DNA of 64,000 nucleotides from Microbulbifer sp. TB1203 (GTDB taxonomy: Bacteria; Pseudomonadota; Gammaproteobacteria; Pseudomonadales; Cellvibrionaceae). A program made the translations under genes and the position numbers. Location: the NCBI RefSeq assembly GCF_030997045.1, contig NZ_CP116899.1, forward strand, positions 4,426,001 through 4,490,000. The letters run 5' to 3'. A model generated the notes under the pieces. That model did not search any database, was not told the DNA's origin, and was given only the letters and a program-made list of their open reading frames with translations. This document shows, piece by piece, positions 16,460-24,475 of the stretch (within the stretch, counting starts at the first letter, position 1; each line of letters opens with the position of its first letter).

Positions 16460-18568
16460 ATGAAAACAATGATCGTTGCACTGCTTGTAGCCGCGTTGGC
16501 GATGGGCTGCGGTCGCCAGGATACGTCCGGGACAGAACAGGAAGCACCTCAGACCGCTTCGCCAGCTCAAACGAGCGACTCTGGCAGTTCCGGCGGGGCG
16601 AGCAGTTCCAGTAGTTCCAGCAGTTCTTCAGGTGGTTCGTCCAGCAGCAGCTCACCTTCCGGTGGCTCGCCCGATCTGGGCAATATCGTTCCCCTGTACG
16701 ACGGAGGCACCCCGCTTGAACCGGCCATCCAGTACGAGACCGAAACCGCTTTGATCACCCGCTTCTCCGATCGAGCCCGGGACCGCCATGCGAAGGAAGA
16801 TCACTTTCAGGCATACGATCATTACCTGAGTTTTTACTGGGAAGACCGAACGGCTTCCATTGAAATCATCGACGAAGTCGCCAAAGGCGGTGACACGGTG
16901 AGAATGAATGTGCGCACTCAATTTCGATTGAGTGACACCGAGGCGGAGAATCGCTGGTTCTACCGCGGTGTCGGCACCGTCGCCGAGTACTGTGACAACG
17001 GCGTCATGCAAGTGGTCGACGATTTCAATTATTACAAGGTCCGCAGTTTCAATTGCCGGGAGAATCGTTCCATTCAGATTGGCGACAAACTGGAATTTGA
17101 AATCAGCCAGTTCCTGGACCCCAGCGTACCCAACGGGCGCGCCAATTATTACGGTACCACTTTCCTGTACATTGTCGGTGAAGGGCTGGTGCCCTGGGAT
17201 GCCGGTGGCACAACGCCATTTGGCGGTATCAAGGATTCCTTCAAGATTCCGGAGCGCGCCTGGTTGGGCGGGAATACAACCATTCACGCACTGACGTCAG
17301 GAGAGACCGACAACCACTTTATGCAGATGGCGACCAACCTGGGATACGAAAATGCCCAGCCATTTGTCCTCGGTCGCCGCGTATTGCACAGCTCCGCAGT
17401 GGATGGCCGGCACGATGAGCGCCCGACCGAGAATCCCGTGTTTACGGAAATGGTGGGATTGGCCGGTCCGCACCATATCAACAGCAGTTGTGCGAGCTGC
17501 CATGAGCGCAACGGTCGCGCGGCAGCAGCGCCCGTGGGCGAGCCACTGGACAAGTGGGTATTCAAGGTGGCCGACGCCAATGGTAATCCCGATCCCTACC
17601 TCGGCTCTGTACTGCAGCCCAAAGCGAGGGACGGCGCCGTCAGCGAGGGCAGTGTATCCATCGCCTACTGGACCGAGCAGAACGGGCTGCGCTCGCCGAA
17701 TTACGCCTTTACCGGCGTGACACCCGAGCGTTTCTCCGCACGCATTGCCCCCAATTTAGTAGGCATGGGCCTGCTGGAGGCTATTCGGGAATCCGCGATT
17801 CTGGCGCGGGCAGACCCGGAGGACAGCGATGGCGACGGTATTTCCGGGCGGGCCAATCGCGTTCTGGATCCGGAGACCGGGGATACTCGACTCGGCCGCT
17901 TCGGCTGGAAAGCCGGAACAGCAAGTATTCGACACCAGCTGGCTCGCGCCTTTAATACCGATATGGGGGTACTCACCTCCGTGTTCCCCGAACCGGATTG
18001 TGGCAGCAGCCAAAACGACTGCGGTACGAGCGGAGCAGACCTCGCCGATCAACATCTGGCGGATCTAACCAAGTACGTTTCCCTGCTGGGAGTCCGCCCG
18101 CAGCGCGATTACGACAGTCCTTCGGTGCAAAACGGCGAGCAATTATTCACGAATGTCGGTTGCGCCGACTGCCATACACCAACCCACCAGACCAGCGAAT
18201 ACCATCCCCTGGCGGAACTGCGCAATCAGACCATTCACCCCTATACCGACCTGTTGCTGCACGACATGGGTCCCGGACTCGCGGATAACCTCGGTGAAGG
18301 CGAGGCCAGCGGTGCCGAGTGGCGTACACCGCCGCTATGGGGGCTGGGGCTTTCCGCCTGTGTCACCGGTGGGGTGGAAAACCCGATCGGCGGGCAAGGA
18401 AATGAAATCTGTACACCGGAGCACAGCTATCTCCATGACGGCCGCGCGCGCTCCATCGAAGAGGCCATTTTGTGGCACGGCGGTGAAGGGCAAGTCGCCA
18501 ATGACGGCTATCAGAGCCTGTCGGCTTCCGAAAAGCAGGATCTGTTGAATTTTCTCGGCTCTCTGTAA
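16460..18568 (+). CDS. Di-haem oxidoreductase-family (DUF1111-type) lipoprotein
   Basis: This 702-residue protein has a lipobox (ALAMGC, Cys at 17), a serine/glycine-rich linker (about 35-75), an N-terminal beta-rich region of about 230 residues that I do not recognise, and a C-terminal domain resembling DHOR/DUF1111 proteins. The two haem-binding CxxCH sites are CASCH (344-348) and CADCH (568-572). Other family-like features are WGLGL and the SYLHDGRARSIEEAILWHGGE segment near the C-terminus. It should be lipid-anchored in the outer envelope. DUF1111 proteins are putative peroxidases or thiol oxidoreductases. The context suggests oxidative help in glucan breakdown or carriage of an attached N-terminal binding domain; both are inference. 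Confidence 0.8.
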   Translation: MKTMIVALLVAALAMGCGRQDTSGTEQEAPQTASPAQTSDSGSSGGASSSSSSSSSSGGSSSSSSPSGGSPDLGNIVPLYDGGTPLEPAIQYETETALITRFSDRARDRHAKEDHFQAYDHYLSFYWEDRTASIEIIDEVAKGGDTVRMNVRTQFRLSDTEAENRWFYRGVGTVAEYCDNGVMQVVDDFNYYKVRSFNCRENRSIQIGDKLEFEISQFLDPSVPNGRANYYGTTFLYIVGEGLVPWDAGGTTPFGGIKDSFKIPERAWLGGNTTIHALTSGETDNHFMQMATNLGYENAQPFVLGRRVLHSSAVDGRHDERPTENPVFTEMVGLAGPHHINSSCASCHERNGRAAAAPVGEPLDKWVFKVADANGNPDPYLGSVLQPKARDGAVSEGSVSIAYWTEQNGLRSPNYAFTGVTPERFSARIAPNLVGMGLLEAIRESAILARADPEDSDGDGISGRANRVLDPETGDTRLGRFGWKAGTASIRHQLARAFNTDMGVLTSVFPEPDCGSSQNDCGTSGADLADQHLADLTKYVSLLGVRPQRDYDSPSVQNGEQLFTNVGCADCHTPTHQTSEYHPLAELRNQTIHPYTDLLLHDMGPGLADNLGEGEASGAEWRTPPLWGLGLSACVTGGVENPIGGQGNEICTPEHSYLHDGRARSIEEAILWHGGEGQVANDGYQSLSASEKQDLLNFLGSL

Positions 18569-18612
18569 TTTCTGCCTGTAACCTCTTCAGGTACAGGCCC
18601 ACCTTGAGTTAT

Positions 18613-18721
18613 GGAACCTCTGACTAACGTCATTCCGGCGAAGGCCGGAATCCAGAAGTCCTCGATTTCTCTGGACCCCGGCCTACGCCGGGGTGACGAA
18701 ATAGACTTGTTCAGAGGTTCC
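18613..18721. repeat. Composite inverted repeat (GTCATTCCGGC type)
   Basis: Outer arms GGAACCTCTGA and TCAGAGGTTCC flank inner arms built on GTCATTCCGGCGAAGGCC and a complementary GGCCTACGCCGGGGTGAC. The inner element recurs at 45171-45243. The 18569-18984 gap holds this element, the repeat at 18813-18889 and the leader of the GH16 gene, with no gene seen. Confidence 0.65.
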
Positions 18722-18812
18722 TTATTTCCCAATGTGGGGCAACTTTTTTGCGCTTCACGGTTACAAAAAACGTAACTACTCGCCCCTCGAAACCAGGAGT
18801 CCTGATGTTCCC

Positions 18813-18889
18813 CTGTAGGAGCCTGCTTGCAGGCGAATAGCCGGTGGGGCAAGGCTCACCATTTTTCGCCTGCAAGCAGGCTCCTACAG
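18813..18889. repeat. Inverted repeat (CTGTAGGAGCCTGC type)
   Basis: Perfect 25-base arms (18813-18837 and 18865-18889) are separated by 27 bases. The arm begins CTGTAGGAGCCTGCTTGCAG and contains its own small palindrome. It is a REP-like element upstream of the GH16 gene and related to the elements near 9841 and 13285. Confidence 0.7.
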
Positions 18890-18984
18890 CGGGAGCAGTT
18901 ACCAAAAAACTGCTCTTCCAAGAGCGCGGGAGATGCGAGACGCGAGAGATCAAAAAACAATAACCATGCAATGAGAATACAACG

Positions 18985-20004
18985 ATGTCCAGATTCCTAT
19001 TCAGAACAACTGCACTCGGACTGGCGATGGCTGCAGCCGCTTGTGGCGGCGGTGGCGGCTCGAATAATGGCGACGACGACGCCGGTCCAGTAGATCCGCC
19101 GATAAACACCCACCCCGAACGCTGCCTGGAAGACCCGCTCAGTTCCGGTTACTGCCTGGTGTGGCAGGACGAATTTTCCGGCGATGCCATCGACAGCGAA
19201 AAATGGACTCACGAGCGCAACTGCATGGGTGGCGGCAACAACGAAGCTCAGTGCTATGTGGACGACCCGGAAAACTCCTGGGTTGCCGACAACCTGCTGT
19301 ACATCAAGGCGATTCGCAAGGATGCCGTAGGCCCAGGTGTCATGGATGACGACCCGGATTACGATCCCCACGATACCTCAGCCAGCGGTACCTATACTTC
19401 CGCGCGTCTGCGCACCAAGGGACTGGGTGACTGGAAATACGGCCGCTTTGAAATGCGGGCAAAACTGCCACAGGGACAGGGCACCTGGCCGGCATTCTGG
19501 ATGCTGCCCAGCGAATGGGCCTACGGCGGCTGGGCGGGCTCCGGCGAAATCGACATCATGGAAGCGGTCAACCTGAAAGTGGGCGGTGAAGACCGGATAC
19601 ACGGCACACTGCACTACGGCGGTCCCTGGCCCGGCAACGTCTACTCCGGCGAAGCCTACCGCCTGCCCGGCGGCGTCAATCCCGCGGACGGCTTTCACGA
19701 ATATGCCGTCGAATGGGAAGAAGGAGAAATCCGCTGGTACCTGGACGGCGACCACTACGCCACCCAGACCAGCGACGGCTGGTATTCCACCACGGCCCTG
19801 GAGAATTCCAACGCGCCCTTCGACCAGACATTTCACCTGATCCTGAACTTCGCGGTGGGCGGCGACTGGCCAAGCACTGTCAACGACACCGGCATCGACG
19901 AGAGCGTCTTCCCGCAACAATTCGAAATCGACTATGTGCGCGTCTATCAATGCACCGCCGATTTCGAGACCGGCAAGGGCTGCGCCAGCACCGATGGTAA
20001 TTAA
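18985..20004 (+). CDS. GH16 beta-glucanase lipoprotein, 5' part of an IS-interrupted gene
   Basis: 339 residues are visible. They comprise a lipoprotein signal (AAAACGGGG, Cys near 20), a short spacer and a complete GH16 domain (about 45-325). The catalytic signature GEIDIMEAV gives nucleophile E188, D190 and acid/base E193; WPAFWMLPSEW and the C-terminal FEIDYVRVYQ strand are typical of laminarinases (beta-1,3-glucanases). The frame stops at 20002-20004, inside or at the edge of an IS200-like insertion. The original gene continued into a galactose-binding-like domain now stranded at 20613-21134. The catalytic domain is whole, so a shortened enzyme may still work. It lies in a locus with GH3 and a TBDR. 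Confidence 0.88.
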   Translation: MSRFLFRTTALGLAMAAAACGGGGGSNNGDDDAGPVDPPINTHPERCLEDPLSSGYCLVWQDEFSGDAIDSEKWTHERNCMGGGNNEAQCYVDDPENSWVADNLLYIKAIRKDAVGPGVMDDDPDYDPHDTSASGTYTSARLRTKGLGDWKYGRFEMRAKLPQGQGTWPAFWMLPSEWAYGGWAGSGEIDIMEAVNLKVGGEDRIHGTLHYGGPWPGNVYSGEAYRLPGGVNPADGFHEYAVEWEEGEIRWYLDGDHYATQTSDGWYSTTALENSNAPFDQTFHLILNFAVGGDWPSTVNDTGIDESVFPQQFEIDYVRVYQCTADFETGKGCASTDGN

Positions 20005-20076
20005 CACATAGGTAAACCACCGCCTCTGGCGGTGAGACTTGACAGGGCTCTGCCGTTCAGTCGTGCAGGGTAGAGA

Positions 20077-20120
20077 ATATGGCCTCCCATGAACCGGCAA
20101 GTTCTATTAGGAGGCCATAT
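20077..20120 (+). promoter_or_regulatory. SD-sequestering hairpin in the IS200 leader
   Basis: An 11-base perfect inverted pair (ATATGGCCTCC at 20077-20087 and GGAGGCCATAT at 20110-20120) pairs the transposase SD (AGGAGG, 20109-20114) and the first bases of its ATG. It should hold translation low. IS200 elements are known to use such a 5' structure. Confidence 0.75.
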
Positions 20121-20553
20121 GAGAGATTGGCAGAGCCAAGCTCACGTCAAGCATTATTGCAGGTATCACGTAGTATTTGTCCCGAAGTACCGAAAAAAGG
20201 CGATATTTGGGACTTTACGCAGAGAGATCGGAGCCATATTCCGTGATCTTTGCCGCCAAGCGGGAGTTGAGCTAGTTGAGGGTTATGCAATGAGGGACCA
20301 CATCCACATGTTGTTAATGATCCCTCCGAAGTTCAGCGTGGCTCATACGGTAGGGCTTCTGAAGGGCAAGTCGGCGATTCGAATATTTCGTGAGTACTTG
20401 CAGGTGAAGAGAAATTTTACCGGTAGGCATTTCTGGGCCAGAGGCTACTGTGTTAGCACGGTTGGCTTAGATGAGCAGATGATTCGAGAGTACATCAAGA
20501 ATCAAGAAAGTGAAGAGCGCCGTCAGGAGCAGATGAGACTGACGGGGCTGTAA
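20119..20553 (+). CDS. tnpA: IS200-family HUH transposase TnpA
   Basis: This 144-residue Y1 transposase has the HUH metal-binding motif HIHM in GYAMRDHIHMLLMIP and the single catalytic tyrosine in REYIKNQE near the C-terminus. WARGYCVSTVG is a hallmark of IS200 TnpA. The start at ATG 20119 is 4 bases after AGGAGG; the upstream ATG 20089 lies inside the regulatory hairpin. The protein cuts and joins single-stranded DNA at the element's hairpin ends. The frame is intact, so the element may still move. Confidence 0.92.
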   Translation: MRDWQSQAHVKHYCRYHVVFVPKYRKKAIFGTLRREIGAIFRDLCRQAGVELVEGYAMRDHIHMLLMIPPKFSVAHTVGLLKGKSAIRIFREYLQVKRNFTGRHFWARGYCVSTVGLDEQMIREYIKNQESEERRQEQMRLTGL

Positions 20554-20556
20554 CAT

Positions 20557-20575
20557 AGCCCCCTCTGGGGGCTTT
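20557..20575 (+). terminator. Stem-loop after tnpA
   Basis: AGCCCCC-TCT-GGGGGCT followed by TTTC lies four bases after the tnpA stop. It is a probable weak rho-independent terminator, separate from the right-end hairpin of the element at 20582-20602. Confidence 0.55.
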
Positions 20576-20612
20576 CATCATACCACCCGCTCTGCGGGTG
20601 GTTGCTGATTTC

Positions 20613-21134
20613 GTGCACAACCCCGGCCACCCGCCGCCGCAGCCGCCGGAGGATGCGGGGGACCACCTGGCGATATTCGACGGCGAAGCCCATGCACCCT
20701 ACGTGTGGGGCACCTACACCGCGGACGGCAGCGTGGATTTTGAAGTGGTGGATGCCGGCGGCGAGCGGGGCCCGGTGGCGGAGATCGTCTACAACACCGA
20801 TGACGGTATCGGCTTTTTCCAGTCGCCATCCACCTACGACCTGAGCGACTACACCTATGTGGAATTCGATCTGCGCATACAGCGGGAACCGCAGGATGCG
20901 TTTGCGGCTTCGCTGGTATTTCGCGCCGACTGCGTCTGGCCCTGCACCTCCGGCGACTATCCTCTCAGCTACCCGGAAACCGGTGCCTGGACCCGCTACC
21001 AAGTGCCGATGCTGGAGCTGGCCAACCGCGGCCTGGATGCCACCCGCGTCGACACCCCCTTCGTAATCTCCCCCGCCAGCGGCAACCAGCGCGGCGTGGT
21101 GCTGCAACTGGACAACGTAGCGCTGACCCGGTAA
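20613..21134 (+). pseudogene. Detached C-terminal domain of the IS-interrupted GH16 gene
   Basis: An open frame of about 170 residues begins with a proline-rich linker (NPGHPPPQPPEDAG) and continues as a galactose-binding-like domain (LAIFDGEAHAPYVWG ... GNQRGVVLQLDNVALTR). The domain resembles the ExoP-type C-terminal domain at the end of the GH3 protein directly downstream (IFDGRPLDPWNLE ... HHIRVVEN). It has no SD or start codon of its own outside the IS end. It was most likely fused to the GH16 catalytic domain before the IS200 insertion; the frame differs by the length of the element. Confidence 0.72.
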
Positions 21135-21286
21135 CGACTTTCCGAAAGTCCCATTTTCCATCCCGTCCTGGGCGGAAGGTGAAATGCGTCACCTTGCCGC
21201 TCCGCTTCAAAGTGGGACGACTGACGAGAGGCGCCAGTTAAGACTTCGCTGATGAAAACCAATAAGAGTCAGCGGGGTTTACAGTG

Positions 21287-23809
21287 ATGACCATGAATCG
21301 ATTGTGGAGCGCCTGCGCCGGCCTGTTGCTGGCGGCGGGCCTGGGGGGCTGCGGCGAAAAACCGGCCCAGGAGATGCGGTTGGCGCAGGAGCCGGCACCG
21401 GTCCCCTGGCCGAAGATCGCCAGCCGCGCGGTCCGCGACGAAGCGCTGGAGCAGCGAATAGAAACACTGCTCGCGCGCATGACCGCGGAGCACAAAGTGG
21501 GCCAGCTGATCCAGGCGGAGCTCAAGGAAGTCACCCCGGAAGATGTCAAAAACTACCACCTGGGAGCGATCCTGAACGGCGGGGGCGCCTTCCCCGGCAA
21601 CAACAAATACGCTGAAGTGGAAGACTGGGTGGCGCTGGCCGATACCTTCTATCACGCCTCCATGGACACCGGCGACGGCGGCCTGCCCATCCCGGTGATC
21701 TGGGGCACGGACGCGGTGCACGGCCACAACAACGTGGTCGGGGCCACGCTTTTTCCGCACAACATCGGCCTCGGCGCCACCCGCAATCCGGAACTGGTGC
21801 GTGAGATCACCCGCGCCACCGCCCGTGAAGTGGCGGCCACCGGCATCGACTGGAACTTCTCCCCCACCCTTGCGGTGGCGCGGGACATCCGTTGGGGCCG
21901 CAGCTACGAAGCCTACAGCGAAGATCCGCAACTGGTGGCCAGGTTTGGCGCCGCCGCGGTGGAAGGCCTGCAGGGCGCGGCGGAAAGTGAAGACTTCCTG
22001 CGCGCGGGGCACATCATCGCCACCGCCAAACATTTCATCGCCGACGGCGGCACCCTGGACGGCGTGGACCGCGGCGATGCCGCCATCAGCGAACAGGAAC
22101 TGCTGGAAATCCACGCCCCCGGCTACTTCGCTGCCATCGAAGCGGGCGTACAGACAGTGATGGCCTCCTTCAGCAGTTGGCAGGGCGAAAAGCTACACGG
22201 GCACCGCTACCTGCTCACCGAAGTGCTTAAGAACAAAATGGGCTTCGACGGCTTCGTAGTGGGGGACTGGAACGGTCACGAATTTGTCAGCGGCTGCTCG
22301 CGGGTGAGCTGCCCGCAGTCCATCAACGCCGGCCTGGACATGTTCATGGCCCCGGACGCCAGTTGGAAGCAACTGTACGCGAACACCCTCGCGCAAGTGA
22401 AAAGCGGCGAAATCCCCCGCGAGCGGCTGGACGATGCAGTGCGCCGTATCCTGCGCGTCAAGCTGCGCGCCGGTCTGTTCGAGGCCGGCCCGCCCTCCGC
22501 GCGCCCGCTGGCCGGAGACCGCAGCGTGGTCGGCGCCCAGGAGCACCGGGCTATCGCCCGGCAGGCAGTGCGCGAATCCCTGGTATTGCTCAAAAACAAC
22601 GGCAAGCTGCTGCCGCTTGCGCGCAATAGCCGGGTGCTGGTAGCCGGCGACGGCGCCCACAATATCGGCAAGCAATCCGGCGGCTGGAGCATTTCCTGGC
22701 AGGGCACCGGCAACAGCAACAGCGATTTCCCCGGCGCCACCTCCATTTACCAGGGCATTGCCGCAGCGGTACAGAGTGCCGGCGGGCACGCGGTGCTGAG
22801 CGAAGACGGCAGCTTCGAGGACGATCCCGATACAGCCCCGGACGTGGCCATCGTCGTATTCGGCGAAGACCCCTACGCGGAAATGCAGGGGGATATTCCC
22901 AACCTGGCCTACGACTCCGAAGCCGACCTGCAACTGCTGCGGCAACTGAAAGCGCAAGGTATCCCCGTGGTATCCCTGTTCATCTCCGGCCGCCCCCTGT
23001 GGGTCAACCGGGAGATCAACGCCTCCGACGCCTTCGTCGCCATCTGGCAACCGGGCACCGAAGGCGGCGGCGTGGCCGACGTACTGTTCCGCGACCTCGA
23101 GGGCGGTATTCAATACGACTTCGTCGGCCGCCTGCCTTTCACCTGGCCCAAGGACGCCCAACCCCTGGCGGCGGGAGGGGAGGCCCTGTTCACACTCGGG
23201 CACGGCCTCGGCTACGCCGACGAAGGCGCCCTGGCACAACTGCCGGAAGAGAGCGGACTCACCCCGCGCGACACCGCGCAGCAACTCGACATCTTCGACG
23301 GCCGCCCCCTGGACCCCTGGAACCTGGAAATCGCCGATGCGCAGAACAACCGTCTCGCGGTAACCGGCAGCGTGGCAAAACTGAACGGTATCAGCGTGCG
23401 CGCCGTGGACCGCGACATGCAGGAAGACAGCCGCCGCCTGCAATGGCGCAGCGCCGGCAGCGCCGGCTTTTATGCCAACCGCCGCACCGATCTTTCCGGC
23501 TACCTGCAAAAGCGCGGCGCCCTGGTGTTCGACATAAAAGTGGACCGCCCGCCCGCGGGCCGGGTGCAACTGGGCATCAACTGCGGCACCGACTGCGGCG
23601 CCACCCAACCCATCAACGAATTATTGAAGAGCGCCGAACCCGGCCAGTGGCGCACCGTATCCGTAGCCCTGCAATGCCTCGCCGCCGAAGGCGCGCAACT
23701 GGATATGGTGTTGTCCCCTTTCTACCTGTCCAGCGACGGCGAACTGGATATCTCCCTGCACCATATTCGCGTGGTGGAAAACATCGACGCGGATATCAGC
23801 TGCGGCTGA
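21287..23809 (+). CDS. GH3 beta-glucosidase lipoprotein with ExoP-like C-terminal domain
   Basis: This protein of about 840 residues has a lipobox (LAAGLGGC), GH3 N- and C-domains and a C-terminal ExoP-like galactose-binding domain (from about 670). The nucleophile is D327 in GFDGFVVGDWNG, a clear GH3 signature. KHFIADGGT and AVRRILRVKLRAGLFE are further marks, and the family includes exo-1,3/1,4-beta-glucanases such as ExoP. It should hydrolyse laminari- or gluco-oligosaccharides to glucose in the periplasm. Starts at GTG 21284, ATG 21287 or ATG 21293 are all possible. It ends the second locus and is followed by a good terminator. Confidence 0.93.
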   Translation: MTMNRLWSACAGLLLAAGLGGCGEKPAQEMRLAQEPAPVPWPKIASRAVRDEALEQRIETLLARMTAEHKVGQLIQAELKEVTPEDVKNYHLGAILNGGGAFPGNNKYAEVEDWVALADTFYHASMDTGDGGLPIPVIWGTDAVHGHNNVVGATLFPHNIGLGATRNPELVREITRATAREVAATGIDWNFSPTLAVARDIRWGRSYEAYSEDPQLVARFGAAAVEGLQGAAESEDFLRAGHIIATAKHFIADGGTLDGVDRGDAAISEQELLEIHAPGYFAAIEAGVQTVMASFSSWQGEKLHGHRYLLTEVLKNKMGFDGFVVGDWNGHEFVSGCSRVSCPQSINAGLDMFMAPDASWKQLYANTLAQVKSGEIPRERLDDAVRRILRVKLRAGLFEAGPPSARPLAGDRSVVGAQEHRAIARQAVRESLVLLKNNGKLLPLARNSRVLVAGDGAHNIGKQSGGWSISWQGTGNSNSDFPGATSIYQGIAAAVQSAGGHAVLSEDGSFEDDPDTAPDVAIVVFGEDPYAEMQGDIPNLAYDSEADLQLLRQLKAQGIPVVSLFISGRPLWVNREINASDAFVAIWQPGTEGGGVADVLFRDLEGGIQYDFVGRLPFTWPKDAQPLAAGGEALFTLGHGLGYADEGALAQLPEESGLTPRDTAQQLDIFDGRPLDPWNLEIADAQNNRLAVTGSVAKLNGISVRAVDRDMQEDSRRLQWRSAGSAGFYANRRTDLSGYLQKRGALVFDIKVDRPPAGRVQLGINCGTDCGATQPINELLKSAEPGQWRTVSVALQCLAAEGAQLDMVLSPFYLSSDGELDISLHHIRVVENIDADISCG

Positions 23810-23814
23810 CAGCA

Positions 23815-23843
23815 ACGGCAGCCCTTACTGGGGCTGCCGTTTC
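23815..23843 (+). terminator. Rho-independent terminator after the GH3 gene
   Basis: ACGGCAGCCC (23815-23824), a 6-base loop and GGGCTGCCGT (23831-23840) followed by TTTC-rich sequence, six bases after the stop codon. Confidence 0.75.
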
Positions 23844-23985
23844 TTATTTTCACCACGGTCAGTACCGACTTCCTATATTTCCTGCCTGAAAAAACGATCA
23901 CCGAGGTCGATATCGCTGCGCAGAACCCAGAGTGGCCGGAAATCACAATGGAAACAAATGGTTACAGCTCTCCCCTGGAAATGGG

Positions 23986-24150
23986 ATAGGAGGCGCGGTG
24001 ATCACTTTGCCAAAAGCGGAAGCCATACCTGAATCCCCTACAATCTTGACGTGACGGGGGGTTGCGGGCATTCTGTGTGAAATTTCACCAGGGTTCCTTG
24101 GCCGACTCACTTGGGAGACGCCACCCGAAAGAGTGGCTTATACCTAGAAC
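23986..24150. repeat. Mosaic dispersed repeat (module A plus module B)
   Basis: Module A (23986-24090; contains GATCACTTTG, CTTGACGTGACGGGGGGTTG and GCGGGCATTCTGTG) recurs at 37583-37686 and in part at 32001-32050. Module B (24102-24150; CCGACTCACTTGGGAGACGC, then a CCAC/GTGG hairpin and CCTAGAAC) recurs at 31023-31072. Their order and ends differ between copies, so they are separate modules brought together. They occur only in the accessory region. Confidence 0.65.
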
Positions 24151-24216
24151 ATGAACAGATTACTTACTTTGCTCCTAACTTTACCCAATCGTTGCATAAA
24201 TTTTGGTGGCTTTTGA

Positions 24217-24411
24217 TCAAGCCACATGTTTCAAACGATCCAAGTAATACAACAGCTCGGATTTGACAGCGGAGTTGGCGCTCATCGTCAGCGTCAATTG
24301 ACCTTGCGGCCTGGTCAGGCGCCCTGCGCGCTGGATCAACTTGCGCCGCAAGGTGCCAAATTGCTCAAACTGCCACAGCGGCGCATGACGCTCGGATAAC
24401 CAGCAATAAAA
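24217..24411 (-). pseudogene. C-terminal remnant of an IS1380-type (DDE) transposase
   Basis: The minus strand encodes about 64 residues, including FEQFGTLRRKLIQRAGRLTR and ending SELLYYLDRLKHVA-stop. This is the typical C-terminus of IS1380-family (DDE group 1) transposases. The frame is closed upstream by a TAG at 24412-24414 and there is no start, so only a tail remains. It lies just downstream of the GH5 gene, whose C-terminus seems cut short, so an old insertion and deletion is likely. Confidence 0.7.
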
Positions 24412-24475
24412 CTATTTGCCTCGGCTTGAGTTGTTTGTCAAGTAGAGTTTGGGTGTCCAGCAATTGTTCCAGCAA

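Larger units (their letters stand above)
20005..20609 (+). mobile_element. IS200/IS605-family insertion element (IS200-like, tnpA only)
   Basis: An element of about 600 bp has a single small transposase gene and the sub-terminal hairpins expected of this family. The left hairpin (20018-20034) is CACCGCC-TCT-GGCGGTG. The right hairpin (20582-20602) is ACCACCCGC-TCT-GCGGGTGGT. There are no terminal inverted repeats or target duplication, as expected for single-strand HUH transposition. The exact ends are uncertain by about 10 bases. It splits the GH16 gene between its catalytic domain and its C-terminal domain. Confidence 0.8.

Noticed and set aside
23949..23966. LacI-like half-site TGGAAACAAATGGTTACA after the GH3 gene
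   Set aside because: Only one half matches the operator core, it is not palindromic, and no promoter or gene start lies near it.
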